From: Limnanthes douglasii subsp. nivea
Taxonomy: Eukaryota; Streptophyta; Magnoliopsida; Brassicales; Limnanthaceae
NCBI GenBank assembly: GCA_036936605.1
Contig: JAUPFV010000001.1
Coordinates: 122,458,771 to 122,522,770, forward strand
DNA length: 64,000 bases
Reading direction: 5' to 3'
Shown here: positions 45,383 through 56,793 of the stretch, one piece after another
Layout of the letters: each line of letters begins with the position of its first letter
Position numbering within the stretch: the stretch's first letter is position 1
Position numbers and translations under genes: made by a program
Notes under the pieces: generated by a model
Databases searched by the model: none
The model's input: only the letters and a program-made list of their open reading frames with translations
Told to the model about the DNA's origin: nothing

Positions 45383-45937
45383 ATATTGACCTAAGTCTTT
45401 TATCAATATATAGCTCAGGACAAATGATTTATTTACTAACTCAAGTGGTGTCTGAATCTGATGAAGCATAAACATCAACATTCAACTTTAAACATTTTCT
45501 AAGCTCGTCTTTGAATTATTGACTTAACTTGCTTCCTAGTTTCATTAATTTTCCACCATTCAACTCTCAATCAATTGTATTTTAAAAGGGTTTAGTTAAA
45601 TAAAGTGCTTCATGAGGGTCATCAACTTCTCCCTCTTCAAATACAATTAATGTTTCATTGTGATTTACTAATTATGCATCATTTAATGAACTTTTTTATT
45701 CCTACAATATGACATTCTCTGAGCAAATGTACATTGAATAACAATCTCTTTTTATCCTTTAAATAACTTGTATAACCCAAACTCATTTTCCAACCAAGTA
45801 TTTAATGTACTAATGATAAAATGATGCAACGAACTGCAGTTAATGAAGCCATGTAAGACCTAAAATTACATTATTAGATCTTGGCGTATTACAAACCATG
45901 AACTAAATATTGATTGTTTTTTCTCTTAGGTCGTACT
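45383..45937 (-). pseudogene. Tat-A protease C-terminus and pre-RT/RT N-terminal part
   Basis: Reverse strand about 45820-45940 reads LREKTINI, then PRSNNVILGLTWLH, the NAILGRPWL-type block of Tat protease. Further on (about 45600-45680) it reads EEGEVDDPHEALYLTK, an acidic pre-RT linker. Stops are frequent. The RT continues at 28778 on the same strand beyond Tat-B; the two sides meet at the duplicated atatt. Confidence 0.72.
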
Positions 45938-46293
45938 TGGTGTGGGTTATTTCTTATCAAAGGTAATTTTTTAAAGTGTTTTGGGAATTTAATGTTTAAG
46001 GTGAGATGTAGAGAGATAATTAAGGTGTGTGCTAGTTGGTAAATTCTAATTACCCTTATTAATGAAAGTAGTTGGGGTATTTATACTTAATTAGTGGCGC
46101 ATGGGCCTTTCGGGTCGGATTATGGGCTTGGGTTAAATTTAAGAACCTATTAGCCCAAGAAATCAAATGACCAGAAACTAGCTGAGTCACCTTCCACTAA
46201 TTTATTATGTTCAGTTGGACATGGTAATGGTTATGTCCGAACTTCCTTTTGGATATATGTAAGGGGTTGTGTCAAATAAATCTGACCTTATGA
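45938..46293 (-). repeat. Solo LTR of a Tat-type element inside Tat-A protease
   Basis: Reverse-strand LTR of 356 bp. Its end (tggtgtgggttatttc on the + strand) matches the reverse complement of the Tat-E LTR end, and its start reads tcataaggtcagatttattt, aligned to tgatgagtc/tgttgagtcggg starts (TG changed to TC). TATA box on the - strand: agtataaatacccc (about 46076-46090). It is flanked by the perfect 5-mer gtact at 45933-45937 and 46294-46298. No internal sequence remains, so it is a solo LTR. Confidence 0.85.
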
Positions 46294-46298
46294 GTACT

Positions 46299-46565
46299 GA
46301 AGTTATGGGTATCTTTACTTCTTTGACACAATCATTTGATCGTCCAACGAAAATCACAAGATTTCGATTGGTTCTTTAATATAGAGCTACTTCAATCATC
46401 CTATCGTATCCACTCTGATACAGAATATTAGGTGAACTACATATGTCAATCATAACTCTCTTAATAATAACCCCAACAATTTTTGTAGTGATAAGCACAA
46501 CATCTCCGTAGATCATCATCAGTTAAAGTAAATGCTCATGTTGGATTTTTTTCCTACGTATTGGC
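46299..46565 (-). pseudogene. Tat-A protease N-terminal part
   Basis: Reverse strand reads YGDVVLITTKIVGVIIKRVM, then IDICSSPNILYQSGYDRMIE. This is the protease active-site region, with DTGS changed to DICS, followed by an LYQ-GYDR block. The solo LTR interrupts it; the rest lies at 45820-45937. Confidence 0.75.
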
Positions 46566-47000
46566 GACTCATCTCTAAGATGCATCTCTAAATATTTTCA
46601 ATGTTATTTTCTTGATAACTGAGATATTCCAACTAAAATACCTCCTCCAAAAATAGTCCAAATTACTTGTTTATAAGTTTTTTTTGTTCCTTTGGATTAC
46701 TACTCTTATACTCTTCTTCTCGTCTTTCAACTTTGCAATCACTATCAAATAACTTTAGATTTTATCTCCTAACTGAAAATAATCTCCAATTGCATGACTA
46801 TAATCACAATAATAAGAATAATAAAACCTCATAGATCTTTCATTAATATGGACATTACATAGCTCGTAGTTTTTATTAGTTCAATCATTCATTTTCCATA
46901 AATCATTGTTATACTAGTTTTCATGGGTGTAAATCTTCTGTTTGGATTATCATAATAATAAAAACTAGGTCAACTACGTATTCTTTAAATGAATCCAAAA
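46566..47000 (-). pseudogene. Tat-A gag remnant with zinc-knuckle region
   Basis: Reverse strand about 46690-46800 reads YYSYYCDYSHAIGDYFQLGD, then KI, which fits the YHxDYGHTTEDCxQLKDKIE nucleocapsid motif of Tat gag with several Cys lost. Upstream sequence is too decayed to read. Confidence 0.6.
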
Positions 47001-47516
47001 CTCTTCATCCATTACTCGCTTTTTATCATAACTAATTGTAATATGCTCGTATACTTATATTAATATAATTTCACCTCTTTTTATTAACTTAATTTTAATA
47101 AAAAAATTAAGCTCATCTTAACAAATATCTAATAATTCCAACTGAAAATTTAATTAGAGCATCAAATAATTTATTGTTAATTAAAAAATCTTTTCTTGAA
47201 TGAAGCTAAAACAACAATCCCGTTACATTTTACTAATTATTTATCTTTTAAACGTAACTTTTTATAATCACTTTTGTTTTTTTATACAAAATCAATATAT
47301 AATCTTCTTGTTATTTTAATAGTAAAAAAATTAATAAACTCCTAAACATACTCCATCATCTTTAAAAAACTATTAAACGGATTCTTATTTAACGTGAATA
47401 TACGTTGTGTGTTTCATTATATAGTTAAAAATATTAATATTTCTTTCATGAAATATGAAATAAACGTTTTTGTGTTTTTCTAGAAAAAATAAACGTTTCC
47501 ACTATTTTTGTTATTT
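47001..47516. other. AT-rich stretch without identified feature
   Basis: Very AT-rich. No ORF or recognisable element. It could be decayed gag or LTR of Tat-A. Confidence 0.35.
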
Positions 47517-48134
47517 ACTGTTAGTTTGAATATATATATTTTTCAAAATTGGGCTTTTTATTAACAACCAAATTGAACAAAGACTAATATGAGACGAGGC
47601 CCAGATTAGGGAACAAAACCCTTCATGAATCAAGAGTACCAAATTATATTAGAGACAACCAAAGCGATTCATAAATCCTGTCCTAGCCAAAGAACCATTG
47701 AAACCCAGCAAGCCTCCATGTAGTTTGATCCCACAAAATCACTTCTCAAATCAACGAAAAACCTAAACTTTATCAAAATTTCGCTCCACCTGAAGATGAG
47801 AGAAACCACAATCCCAAAGAACCCTTCACAGAACTATAGAAAGCCTTCAAACCTCGCTTCATCAGTATTCACAAGATTCAGCAAACCTAAACACCATAGC
47901 TACCCCTTCAGCAGCTCGGAAGTCCACAACTTATCAGGAACGAAAGCAACAAAGCCATACAAATCCATACCCCTTTCAAAATACCATCATCGGTGATCCA
48001 CACCCACTGTCAAGAATTTCAGGGATTCATCGGACCGATCATTGGAGCACAACCCTCAGAACAATGCATGCAAAGGTAAGAACTTGTATTTATTTTCAAG
48101 GTCACATAGACCCCCAGATACAAGAGAGGCATTA

Positions 48135-48590
48135 TTAAGGGCTGGGGTCTCTTCTCAAGTAAATTGTTCCCAACCCTTCAAGGGATGTAATAGCTCTCAG
48201 GTGTGAATTGGCACTATCATGGTCAAAATCTATAGATTGATTGGATTTTATGACTGATTTGGCAATCCAATCATCAGATTTGTTGTGTTCTCGAAATATT
48301 TGTATTATTCTCATATCAGAGGATAATAGATTTCGACAACAAGCGAAAATTGGTATTAGATACCAAGGTATTTTGCCATGTAGAAAGAGCTCAGTAAGAA
48401 TAAAAGAATCTGCTTCAATATCGAGATGTGTTATTCTTTTCTCAGAACGTATCAAAAAACCATCTAACAGAGGCCGACATTTTGCAATGATCGGAGAACC
48501 TTTACCATAAATACGATCATACCCAAAGATGATAGTCCCATCGTTATTCCTTACAAGACCCTCACAACTAGAGTTTCTCAATTGCCACAA
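48135..48590 (-). pseudogene. LINE-A RNase H
   Basis: A 151-codon stretch: GLVRNNDGTIIFGYDRIYGK, then LLDGFLI, HLDIEADSFILTELF, DMRIIQIFREHNKSDDWIAK. This is the RNase H-like domain at the C-terminus of ORF2 in one plant LINE group. Glu and Asp of DIEADS and the late Asp (DDWIAK) are kept; the first Asp lies upstream (LNCDGAC-like region near 48600), where a stop intervenes. The final stop at 48135 is the natural ORF2 end. Confidence 0.85.
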
Positions 48591-49863
48591 GCTCCATCAC
48601 AATTAAGCTTGAAACGGTTGAGTTTAGGACAATCCCAAGAAAGGGAAAATGAAACTCTAGGCTAGTTGAGAAAATTAATGCACCCTAAAACTGGACCAAA
48701 CCTTTTATCAGAACTCTAATGCTTTCTTTTGAAAAGAGAAGCCCTGTCCAAACCAGCATGCATTTTGATGATTTAAGCAATCATAGAATTTGGACTAATT
48801 AAGATACGTTCAACATTCAATTTATTCATGGAGTGCAAAATAACTCAGGCTACAGTTGGAGGCAGAATAGTACGAATGTGGACCCCTTACCCGTTGACCA
48901 ATACCAAGTCCTAACAAGATGCTGAAAAGTCATGTTTTTATGAATTTTAATACTAAAAATGTTAACATAATGTTGCCACACATCCCAAGCATTTTGACAG
49001 TTCACAAAAACATGGTTAACAGTTTTGATATTGTTGCAGGCCTAACACTTTGAAGTTATCTGTATTTTTTCTTTTGCAGGGCAGAATCCACTGGAACCCA
49101 ATTGAGGAGAGCTCTCCAGGGGATTAAATAACATTTACGAGGAGTTATATTATTCCAGGATTCGAGAAATAGGTTAGATATGTTCCTCCTACTTCTAATA
49201 GTATTCCAAGTCTATTTTGAATTAAAAAACCCATCCTTAGAGCAGACCTGTAAATAGCATATTGTTGATTCTCCTTAAGAGTAACTTTCTAGATATTGTG
49301 GACTTCAGAAAGAATATTAGAATTAGAGAGCTTAGTTAATTCCCATCTTCCGTTGACCCAGTAGTTTCCGGCCTCATCTTCAACAAAACCATACCTAATA
49401 TCATATTAACTAAATGTTACAAATAGATGGCTAGTGCACCATTTGTCCAACCAAAAGTCAATCTCGCCAGCCCCAAGAATTGAACGTATGTACCTTTTAG
49501 CACTATCACTGATGTTAAACAACCTGAGCCAAGTATGAGAACTCCTGATAGGCATTGTAGCAGTAATAGGATAACAACCTTTACAATAATGTTGTACATA
49601 ACCTTAGCCCGTAGAGACTTTTACGACCTGAAGTTAAACCAAAGCTTGTGGGAAAAGATATCTTGAGTGTCCAACAGACTTCTAACATTAAGCCCTACCT
49701 CCTCGAAATTTGTGCAAACCTTTTGGAAATTAGACCATAGCATAGCCTGTTTGTTCTCCTTAGAAGCCCACAAAAACTTGTTGAATAGAACTTCAATTCT
49801 TTGAATAATAATTTTAGGCAAAACTGAACTTTGAAGAGTATACATAGGAAACAATATTCAAAC
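48591..49863 (-). pseudogene. LINE-A reverse transcriptase end and zinc-finger region
   Basis: 49621-49854 reads LQSSVLPKIIIQRIEVLFNK, then FLWASKENKQAMLWSNFQKV and EEVGLNVRSLLDTQDIF, the conserved segment after the RT palm. From about 49600 to 48700 frames carry the W-rich spacer and the zf-RVT type Cys/His region, broken by stops. The 60-codon ORF at 49417-49599 is in a different frame and is probably a shadow. Confidence 0.82.
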
Positions 49864-49880
49864 ACTGTTAGTTTGAATAT

Positions 49881-50355
49881 TTTAATACTATTTTATAATT
49901 AGAAAAATATGTTATCAATCATTAATAACTATATTAAACATATTAAAATTTTATTCAAAATTATTATCTTTAAAAGAATACTTCATTTATAACCATGAAT
50001 CCAATAACAGAATGGATTTCTAGGTTATTACCTTTAATTTTCGACAAGGATTTCGGTAGTAGTTAATGAAGTTTGGTTGAACACCAGATCGAGGCTGTTT
50101 TGTATGGATAACATTTGATTAGGTTTTAGTGACCATTTTGTGACAAACACTTGCTTTTTAGGATCTTTTAAATGACATTTGATATGACTGTTTTATTTAC
50201 TTATTTATTTGTTATTTTAAATTAAAGTGGTTAATAGAATTTGATTTCTGAATGACTAGAAAAAGTGGAGATATCAATCTTGGTATGTATATAATTATTG
50301 AAGGTTAGAGAGGATTTTTTATGATAGTAATTTTAGAAGGGTTACGTTAACGGTG
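49881..50355. other. Unique AT-rich spacer between LINE-A and LINE-B
   Basis: No gene or element recognised. The 70-codon ORF at 50342-50554 lies antisense to LINE-B RT and is a shadow. Confidence 0.4.
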
Positions 50356-51978
50356 ATAGTAGTATTATCCTATGAATTGTAGAGACAAGTGGGTAGCTTT
50401 CAGAATTGACTTGATGAAAGTATTTGATAATATTTGTTGACATCTTATCATCGGTATTTTTGCTGCGATGATTTTTCTTGAAAAGATGATCACTTGGATC
50501 ATCTAATGCATTGCCTTTATTTCCTATGACATCATCATAAATGGTGAACCACATAGTAACTTCTGTGGTAGGAAGGGTCTTAGCCTCCTAGGTTAGGAGA
50601 TCCGGTCTTACATTTTATTTTCTTCCTTGTAATGCAAGTTATTTTCTAGTATTCTAAAAAGTAAAAATAATGACAGAAATTTCCAATTTCAATGGAAATG
50701 TCATAAACTCGAAATTGTTAATCTCTCCTTCGCTGATGATCTAATGATTTTTTGTCATAGAGAATTCTATTCTCTTCTTCTGATTAAAGAAAGCCTGGAT
50801 GATTTATTTTCGCTCTGAGGCCTCCATCATCCCGCAAAAAGTCAAATATTCTTATTTAAAGTCAATCTCTCTCTCTCTCCATAATGATCTTATCTCTATT
50901 TTAGGGTACCATAAATGCACCCTTCCTGTACAATATTTGGGTATTCCCCTTCTTACTAGGCGTATCCTCTTTTACACAAAATCACATTGAGAATTGACTC
51001 TTGGACTTCTAAGCACCTCTCTTATGCGGGTACCATCCAGTTTATCAAGCCAGTCTTTTTCGCAAGACAAGCATACATGTCGTCTATCTTTATCCTCCCT
51101 TATAGTGTTCTCAAAGAATTGTTCCAATATATGCCTTATTTTCTTTGGTCGGGCCCTGAAATGAAACTTCATGAGGCTAAGATGGCCTGGTCTTTTGTTA
51201 CCACTCACACGATGGAGGGCGTCATTGAGATTTTAGATTTTAAAGCATGGAATCAGGCGTCCTAAAACATCTAAAGTTTATCATTAGTAATAACAGGTAC
51301 TCTATCTGGTGCGGCTGGATCAAATCAGAAATATTTAGAAATAATAATTTATGGGACTTAGATCTTTGTTCTCTCCCTCTTGGACGTGGAGGAAAATATT
51401 ACACATTCGGCATGTGCCTAATAATTTGTACATGGTAGCTATCGACAATGGTTTGAATACCTCATTCTGGTATGACCTTTGGCTCTTCTCTACCCCTCTA
51501 GTAAAACATTATGGCAAAACCATCATCAAATATTCTAGGCTTGAAAAAATCTCAAGGTATTTGATATCATCAACAATGGTCAGTGGAATTGGCCGCCATC
51601 TAGTTTCAAATCGACGAGAGCAATAAATCATATAAATCTTTAAGAGATTAAAAATCTCATTCTCTTTCTACCTCCACCAAATATCAACTTAAATGACGTT
51701 TACTTTTGACGATGAAGACTGAAAATTATATCTTCAAGATCAAGGACACATATAACGCCATTCGTACGTCCACTCCAATTATGGGGTTGGCCGGGTTAGT
51801 ATGGAATAAGTTTAATATTCTTCGTCATTCCTTTATTCTTCGGCTCGAAATCTTTGGTAAGCTTTCTACTCGAGACAAGCTTCAGAGTTGGGGTCTAAAT
51901 ACTCCACCGGATTGTGTCTTATGCAACTCGGACTCTGAAACTACTGCTCATATCCTCTATGAGTGTAGTTTCACTTAG
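50356..51978 (+). pseudogene. LINE-B ORF2 remnant (RT and zf-RVT)
   Basis: Open pieces of ORF2. 50987-51265 (92 codons) holds the post-palm block ending ILDFKAWNQAS. 51247-51626 carries IDNGLNTSFWYDLWL, the W-rich spacer. 51706-51978 (90 codons) holds WNKFNILRHSFILRLEIFGK, then LSTRDKLQSWG and CVLCNSDSETTAHILYEC, with the C-x2-C...H...C ligands of zf-RVT complete. Function in the element was target-primed reverse transcription; this copy has at least five frame breaks. Confidence 0.85.
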
Positions 51979-52555
51979 AGTCTTTGGAACTATGCTAGTT
52001 CCAAGTTGGGGTTCTCGACTAACGCTCGTTGTTGGCAATCTTTGGTTTGCAAGATGTCAAACTGGTGTTCTTCTCAAAACCGTCACCTTTAGCGTTCTTT
52101 CTTTGGCACGGTCATCTACCACGTCTGGAGGGAGAGGAATGCAAGAATTTGGTTCCCCACCTACCATTGCCTCTATGGTTCCTACCATATTTTTTTGGAT
52201 ATATGGTTCAGATTTTATGGCACAAAGATTTGCTAGCCTGTGTAATTTATTTATAATTTTATACTTTGTGTTTTTGCTTGTCTTTTGAAGACCCATCCTC
52301 TCTTCTTGTTGGCCTCGTTTGTTTCCCGCTACTACTGATGGTTTCCTTGGATCTGCTGCTTACCTTTTTTGGGTTGTTTTATTTTATCTGTTATCTTTTT
52401 GTTGTTGTTACATATCCTATTTTTCTAGGACATAAAATTATGTAACTTTATTTTATGTTGATTTCTATTTAGATTCTCATATATTCTTTCGGGGTATGCC
52501 TCGGCTCCAAATATCTGTACAAATTTTATTTATTGTAATTTAATACTTTGATCAT
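50356..52555 (+). mobile_element. LINE-B: L1-type LINE fragment without RNase H
   Basis: On the + strand RT starts near 50360: FRIDLMKVFDNI, then FYDIIINGEPHSNFCGRKGL and a GDP motif (50600-50610). The catalytic FADD box is at 50729-50740. Then RIDSWTSKHLSYAGTIQFIK and FFLWSGPEMKLHEAKMAWSF-like blocks follow (to about 51250), and a zf-RVT (51706-51978). The 3' UTR ends near 52555 without an obvious poly(A). No RNase H follows, unlike LINE-A and LINE-D, so this is a different lineage. Many frameshifts. Truncated at the 5' end. Confidence 0.85.
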
Positions 52556-53150
52556 ATTTTTATTAAAATATAAAAATATATTATAAAAACAAATATGGAA
52601 TCAATTAATTTAACATAACACATTAAATTTTGAATTTATATAATTTTAAAATAGAAGTTTAATTATTTTACATTACTAATTAAATTAACTTATTGACCAT
52701 TCTTAACTAATTAAACTTTTCAACATTATATTTTTAACAAACCAAACTTTTATACATTATTTTTTACGAGGATGAAGTCATCTATTAAAAAACATATAAT
52801 TTTATTTGGTTAATATTGAGATATTTGTTTATCATTTTTAAAAACAACATTACCTAATTGTTTAAAAAAAAGTTAATTTCAAATAAATAAACCTAATTAT
52901 TATTTCTTTAATCAATAGTGACATTCATACTAATTGTTGAAATATACAACTCGGTGAGATCCATTCAGCTTGTTAGTTTGTGAACAACCACACTCCAAAT
53001 ATACTAGTAAAAATTTTCAAAGACCGTCAAAATATTGACTAAAATTGAAACAAGAATTTTAAAAGTCACCCTCTGAGTGACTTTTTTTTTCTTCTTCGGT
53101 AAGATAGTGAAGTATTCTTCTTTCTTTCATTAATCTGATTAAAAGTCTCC
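52556..53150. other. AT-rich spacer
   Basis: No feature recognised. A ctctgagtgac stretch near 53070 is paired with gtcaccctctg in a short hairpin-like arrangement (about 53063-53083). Confidence 0.4.
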
Positions 53151-54070
53151 GAAATATGTCAATCTTAGAAATTTCATGAGGTAGGTTTTCCTTGTACATT
53201 TGACAAACTATACTGAAACTTTAAGTTTCGATAGGATTCGCTCTTAATTCATTCTTATACAGTCATCTTTTAGGGTATAACTGCAACCTTCCATAAACTG
53301 CTTTATTCTTCATTTGTCTATCATAGAATACACATGGTTCCATACCTTTGTTTGACAACCATGGATACCAGACATTTCTTAAAAAATGAAAGGCTAAGGA
53401 TACATGACATAAGGTACCTGATTTGTATTTCATTAATTGACTTCAACGTTTATTTTATTTATCCTTTTTATCGAAAATTTGATTTACAACTCTTATCTTT
53501 ATTTTTTGATTTTATGTTGAATCCAAATTTAGTGTACCAACCATATAATAGCTTCTTTATTGCTAACAAGACCTGCATAAACAACCTCTCTCCAGTATAA
53601 GAGTAGTCTAGTGGAAACGTGCTAGGAAATTGTTAATAGTGAATATATACAAATATACTTGATTATCTAGAGTTCTAGAGATAGGAATTTATAATTAAAC
53701 AATTGGTCTTCAAGTTACGTTAATCATATAGCCTTACATAACCTATACCAATGTATTCTAGTAAACAAACATTTTGGCAAATGTTGAGTGACAACCATTT
53801 ACATGAATGAATTGAGTATGATTTATTATTAATATCCACTTTGAACTCATCCTTCTACATTAGCCAAATTTTATTGTTGATATTGGAAAACTGTTTTGGA
53901 ATATCATACTTTTAACAACTTTTTCAAGGTTATCCAATGCAATCAAGGATTCTAGAAGAGTTGTGAACTCTACATTTTCAGAACTTTTGATTGACTTGAG
54001 CTTTCTCTTTGTAGCTTTGATTCCAATTCTCTGAACATTCCAATAAAGTATTTTGATAGTCATTTAAATT
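53151..54070 (-). pseudogene. LINE-C endonuclease remnant (5' part of ORF2)
   Basis: 53860-54063 reads MTIKILYWNVQRIGIKATKR, then KLKSIKSSENVEFTTLLESL: the start of a LINE AP-like endonuclease, with the first metal-ligand Asn (WNV) and the VEFTTLLE block that aligns to the LxEP Glu region. Downstream on the - strand (about 53760-53850) DEFKVDINNKSYSIH-like sequence continues the domain. After about 53600 it can no longer be followed. No RT is found, so the 3' half of LINE-C is missing. Confidence 0.75.
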
Positions 54071-54099
54071 TATTGGAAGTTTTCCTAATTGGCCCTTTA

Positions 54100-55381
54100 A
54101 ACTAACGAGCCTTAATAGACATAGAACTTTTACCTGCTTTACCTTTAGTTTTTTTTACATTCTTGCTTAATTAGAATCTTCACCAACTTCTATTTTTTTA
54201 AGATTAGAAGATTTTTGTAGACTTCCAATGAATTCCTACTTAGGATAATTATGTTTTGATCCCAAGTTTTCATATTCTTTATGTTCAAAGGTTAAAGGGG
54301 AACTCACGTTTCAATAGACTGAATAACTTATATTATTTATCATTCTTTAATCACTGAATTTTAATTTAACAATTTACCCAAACTCTCTTATTCTTTAAAG
54401 GATTCTTGTGAGATTTTTGTGTAGCTTGATTGTGTTTTATCCTTAAGATTAGAGATTGGTGCATGTATATCACAATCTTGGATACCATAGTGCTAGTTTT
54501 GTTTCTCTTTAGGGATCTTATGTTTCCTATTATGTCTTCCACAAGTTTGTTTAAGGTATATTCTATGACTAAATCTATTTCTTTTAAGATAATAGACTTG
54601 ACCTTAGGTATCCACTTGTTGGTTTGTTTAGCAGGTATTTCACTTATAAGCACATGATATTGTAGAATTTCAACTACTAGATTCCTGCCATGTGCCTCAA
54701 TATTTTTACATACAAATTCATTATGACCCAAATATATATAAATAGGACCATATGGTGGCACCTATCTATATAATACATCTATCTAACATCCATCATTGTC
54801 CCCGAAACCTATCCAAACCTTATGGATAAGATTTTTAGTAATATTAAATTCGATCCAGATTATACAACAATTATGTTTATCCCTATGTTTTCCAGGTACC
54901 TGGAACTTTAAAGGATTACCTAGTAGAAGGTATATTTCTTATAATTAGGAACTCAGGGAGGTTTGGAAACCTTATCCAGACAAGGGTTGTAAAACATTCA
55001 ACCTTTGGGTTGAAAAATGGTTTCTATTTGAGATCTCATGGAAAATTCCACAATCAACCACACATTTCTTTTCGATAACTTATAGAGATCATCTTATAAG
55101 GAAAATTTTATTAGAATGTGCCTTGCATCCCAATTAGTTACATTAACTTCACCTGCAAATTTAAAGGAGTCTAAAAACTTATGTATATAGATTATATTAG
55201 GTTTACCTTTAGTGAACTTTCCAACTAATGTAGATTTTGTTGCTTCGAGAAGTTTCTCCTTATATTTTGAAGTGAACTGTATGGAGATATGATCTCCTCT
55301 TTCTTGAATCTTGGAATGTTCAAGAATTGGTTTTTTATATGTAACCAATGTTGCCTCCGCGTGGGATTTGAATGGGGTGTG
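54100..55381 (-). pseudogene. LINE-C ORF1 (DUF4283-type, zinc knuckle), downstream part
   Basis: Reverse-strand 55094-55380 reads ATLVTYKKPILEHSKIQERG, then LVGKFTKGKPNIIYIHKFLD and FKFAGEVNVTNWDARHILIK, the DUF4283 nucleic-acid-binding domain of plant LINE ORF1. Near 54700-54760 PPYGPIYIYLGHNEFVC stands where relatives have the CX2CX4HX4C zinc knuckle; two Cys are lost. 54366-54657 is a Lys-rich tail. Frames are broken several times between 54760 and 55090. Tat-E splits this ORF at 55382; it resumes at 59443. Confidence 0.78.
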
Positions 55382-55386
55382 AACTT
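55382..55386. other. Target-site duplication of Tat-E (left)
   Basis: aactt; identical at 59438-59442 after the 3' LTR. Confidence 0.92.
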
Positions 55387-55813
55387 TGATGAGTCCGAAT
55401 TCTGCATGCTCCCCGGACAAGGACAGATCGGTCCAAGGCCTCCGGACCGGACAGATCACACGAACCGGACAGATCATTTTGAACACTATGACCATAGGAC
55501 TGTTCGAACTATGACAAAAATACTAAAAAACCTAAACACTTCTTGACTAAGCTACTTGCTCTCCTACTTAGAGCTCATGGGTCTTTGAACATGACCCGGG
55601 TCCATTAAACATGACCCGAAAGCCCATAAGGGCCCAAACATCATGGTATAAATACCCAACCACCTGCATTAACTGTGGGTAATGAGAATTAACTGCTACC
55701 AAGCTGCTTAATTATCTCTCTACTCTCTACTCTAAACACTTAACACCCACACACTACCATAAAACACCAACTGAAATTATCAGCCTACCCTTAGGCAATT
55801 ATTATCCACACCA
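55387..55813 (+). repeat. Tat-E 5' LTR (427 bp)
   Basis: Starts tgatgagtccgaattctgca, ends tattatccacacca. It contains three copies of a ccggacagatc-like motif (55414-55475) and a TATA box ggtataaatacccaac at about 55645. The short ORFs across this LTR (55289-55546 and its twin 58879-59136) are not genes. Confidence 0.94.
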
Positions 55814-55815
55814 AA

Positions 55816-55833
55816 TTGGCGACCACAGTGGGA
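55816..55833 (+). other. Tat-E primer-binding site
   Basis: ttggcgaccacagtggga, 2 bp after the 5' LTR. The matching site of Tat-C is at 9597-9613. The tRNA partner was not determined here. Confidence 0.75.
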
Positions 55834-55887
55834 GAAGAAGGTGCCTGAATCAAGCATTCAAAACCAGCTTAAAAAACATCTGTCAGA

Positions 55888-56793
55888 ATGAATCCGGACA
55901 ATCTAGAAATACCACCAGCTTTGCTCGAAGTGGTGGGAGAGAACGATGAATACACTATCGAAGAGCGTGATAGGCTAAAGGGTGAAATAGAAGCTCTGAG
56001 GGCTGAAAAGGCCAAGATGGGCGTGAAAGAAAAGTCCAAAGCATCAGCTGCTCATCACACCGATAACCCCAGAGAGACCCCCAGAGTGTTGATACCAGTT
56101 GAAGAGGTAGAAACGCACTGTTTGGAAGATGGGAAAAATGTCAAGATAGGGTCTAAAATGCCACCTGTTTTGAAAGATCAAATGTTAAAGTTTTTGAAGA
56201 ACCATCAGCACGTTTTTGCTTGGTGCAATGCTGATGTTACTTGGGTTCCATCAGAAGTGATATCACATCACCTATCCGTCCGGAGAGACGTAGCTCCAGT
56301 GGTTCAAAAAAGAAGAGCTTTTTCCAAAGAAAAGGCTGATGTCATTGTACAAGAGGTTGACAGGCTCACGAAGATGGGGCACATCAAGGAGTCTCAATAC
56401 CCTTTGTGGACTGCCAATCCTGTCTTGGTGAAAAAGAAGAATGGCAAATGGCGCATGTGCATTGACTTCACAGATCTCAATAGAGCTTGCCCAAAAGATT
56501 TGTATCCAGTTCCCCGGATTGATCAGTTAGTAGACTCCACCTCTGGGAACAAGCTACTTTCCTTTATGGATGCTTTCTCCGGATACAATCAGATTTAAGT
56601 AGATCCAAAGGATCAAGAGCATACCACATTTGTCACTGACAGAGGTCTTCATTGCTACAAAGTAATGCCATTTGGTTTGAAAAATGCTGGGGCTACTTAT
56701 CAGAGGTTAGTCAACAAGGCATTTGCTGATCAAATTGGAAGAAATATGGAAGTGTACATTGATGACATGATGGTGAAGAGTGTAGATGAGTAG
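55888..56793 (+). pseudogene. Tat-E fused gag start and reverse transcriptase
   Basis: Starts at ATG 55888, 55 bp after the primer-binding site. Residues 1-60 are the gag N-terminus with a coiled-coil-like charged stretch (ERDRLKGEIEALRAEKAKMG). At about residue 62-66 it jumps to pre-RT sequence, so gag and protease are deleted in frame. The RT follows: VSEVISHHL-type region, KKRAFSKEKADVIVQEVDRL (the FxxEK block), NGKWRMCIDFTDLNRACPKD, then FMDAFSGYNQI at residues 226-236. A TAA at 56596 stands in for a sense codon. The frame then reads on through KNAGATYQRLVN and YIDDM (56755-56769) to a TAG at 56791. Two stops only; otherwise intact. Confidence 0.9.

Larger units (their letters stand above)
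47534..49863 (-). mobile_element. LINE-A: 5'-truncated LINE with RNase H
   Basis: A 2.3-kb 3' portion of a LINE, flanked by a perfect 17-bp target duplication actgttagtttgaatat (47517-47533 and 49864-49880). On the - strand it starts inside RT, passes through the zinc-finger region and RNase H, then a GT-rich 3' UTR of about 0.6 kb. It ends aataaaaagcccaattttgaaaaa, a short A-rich tail. 5' truncation with a long target duplication is the signature of target-primed reverse transcription. Confidence 0.92.

Noticed and set aside
53334..53600. 88-codon + strand ORF
   Set aside because: Hydrophobic, AT-driven composition, opposite the likely LINE-C endonuclease tail; no family match.
55289..55546. 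85-codon ORF and its twin at 58879-59136
   Set aside because: Translation of LTR subrepeats; present twice because the LTR is.
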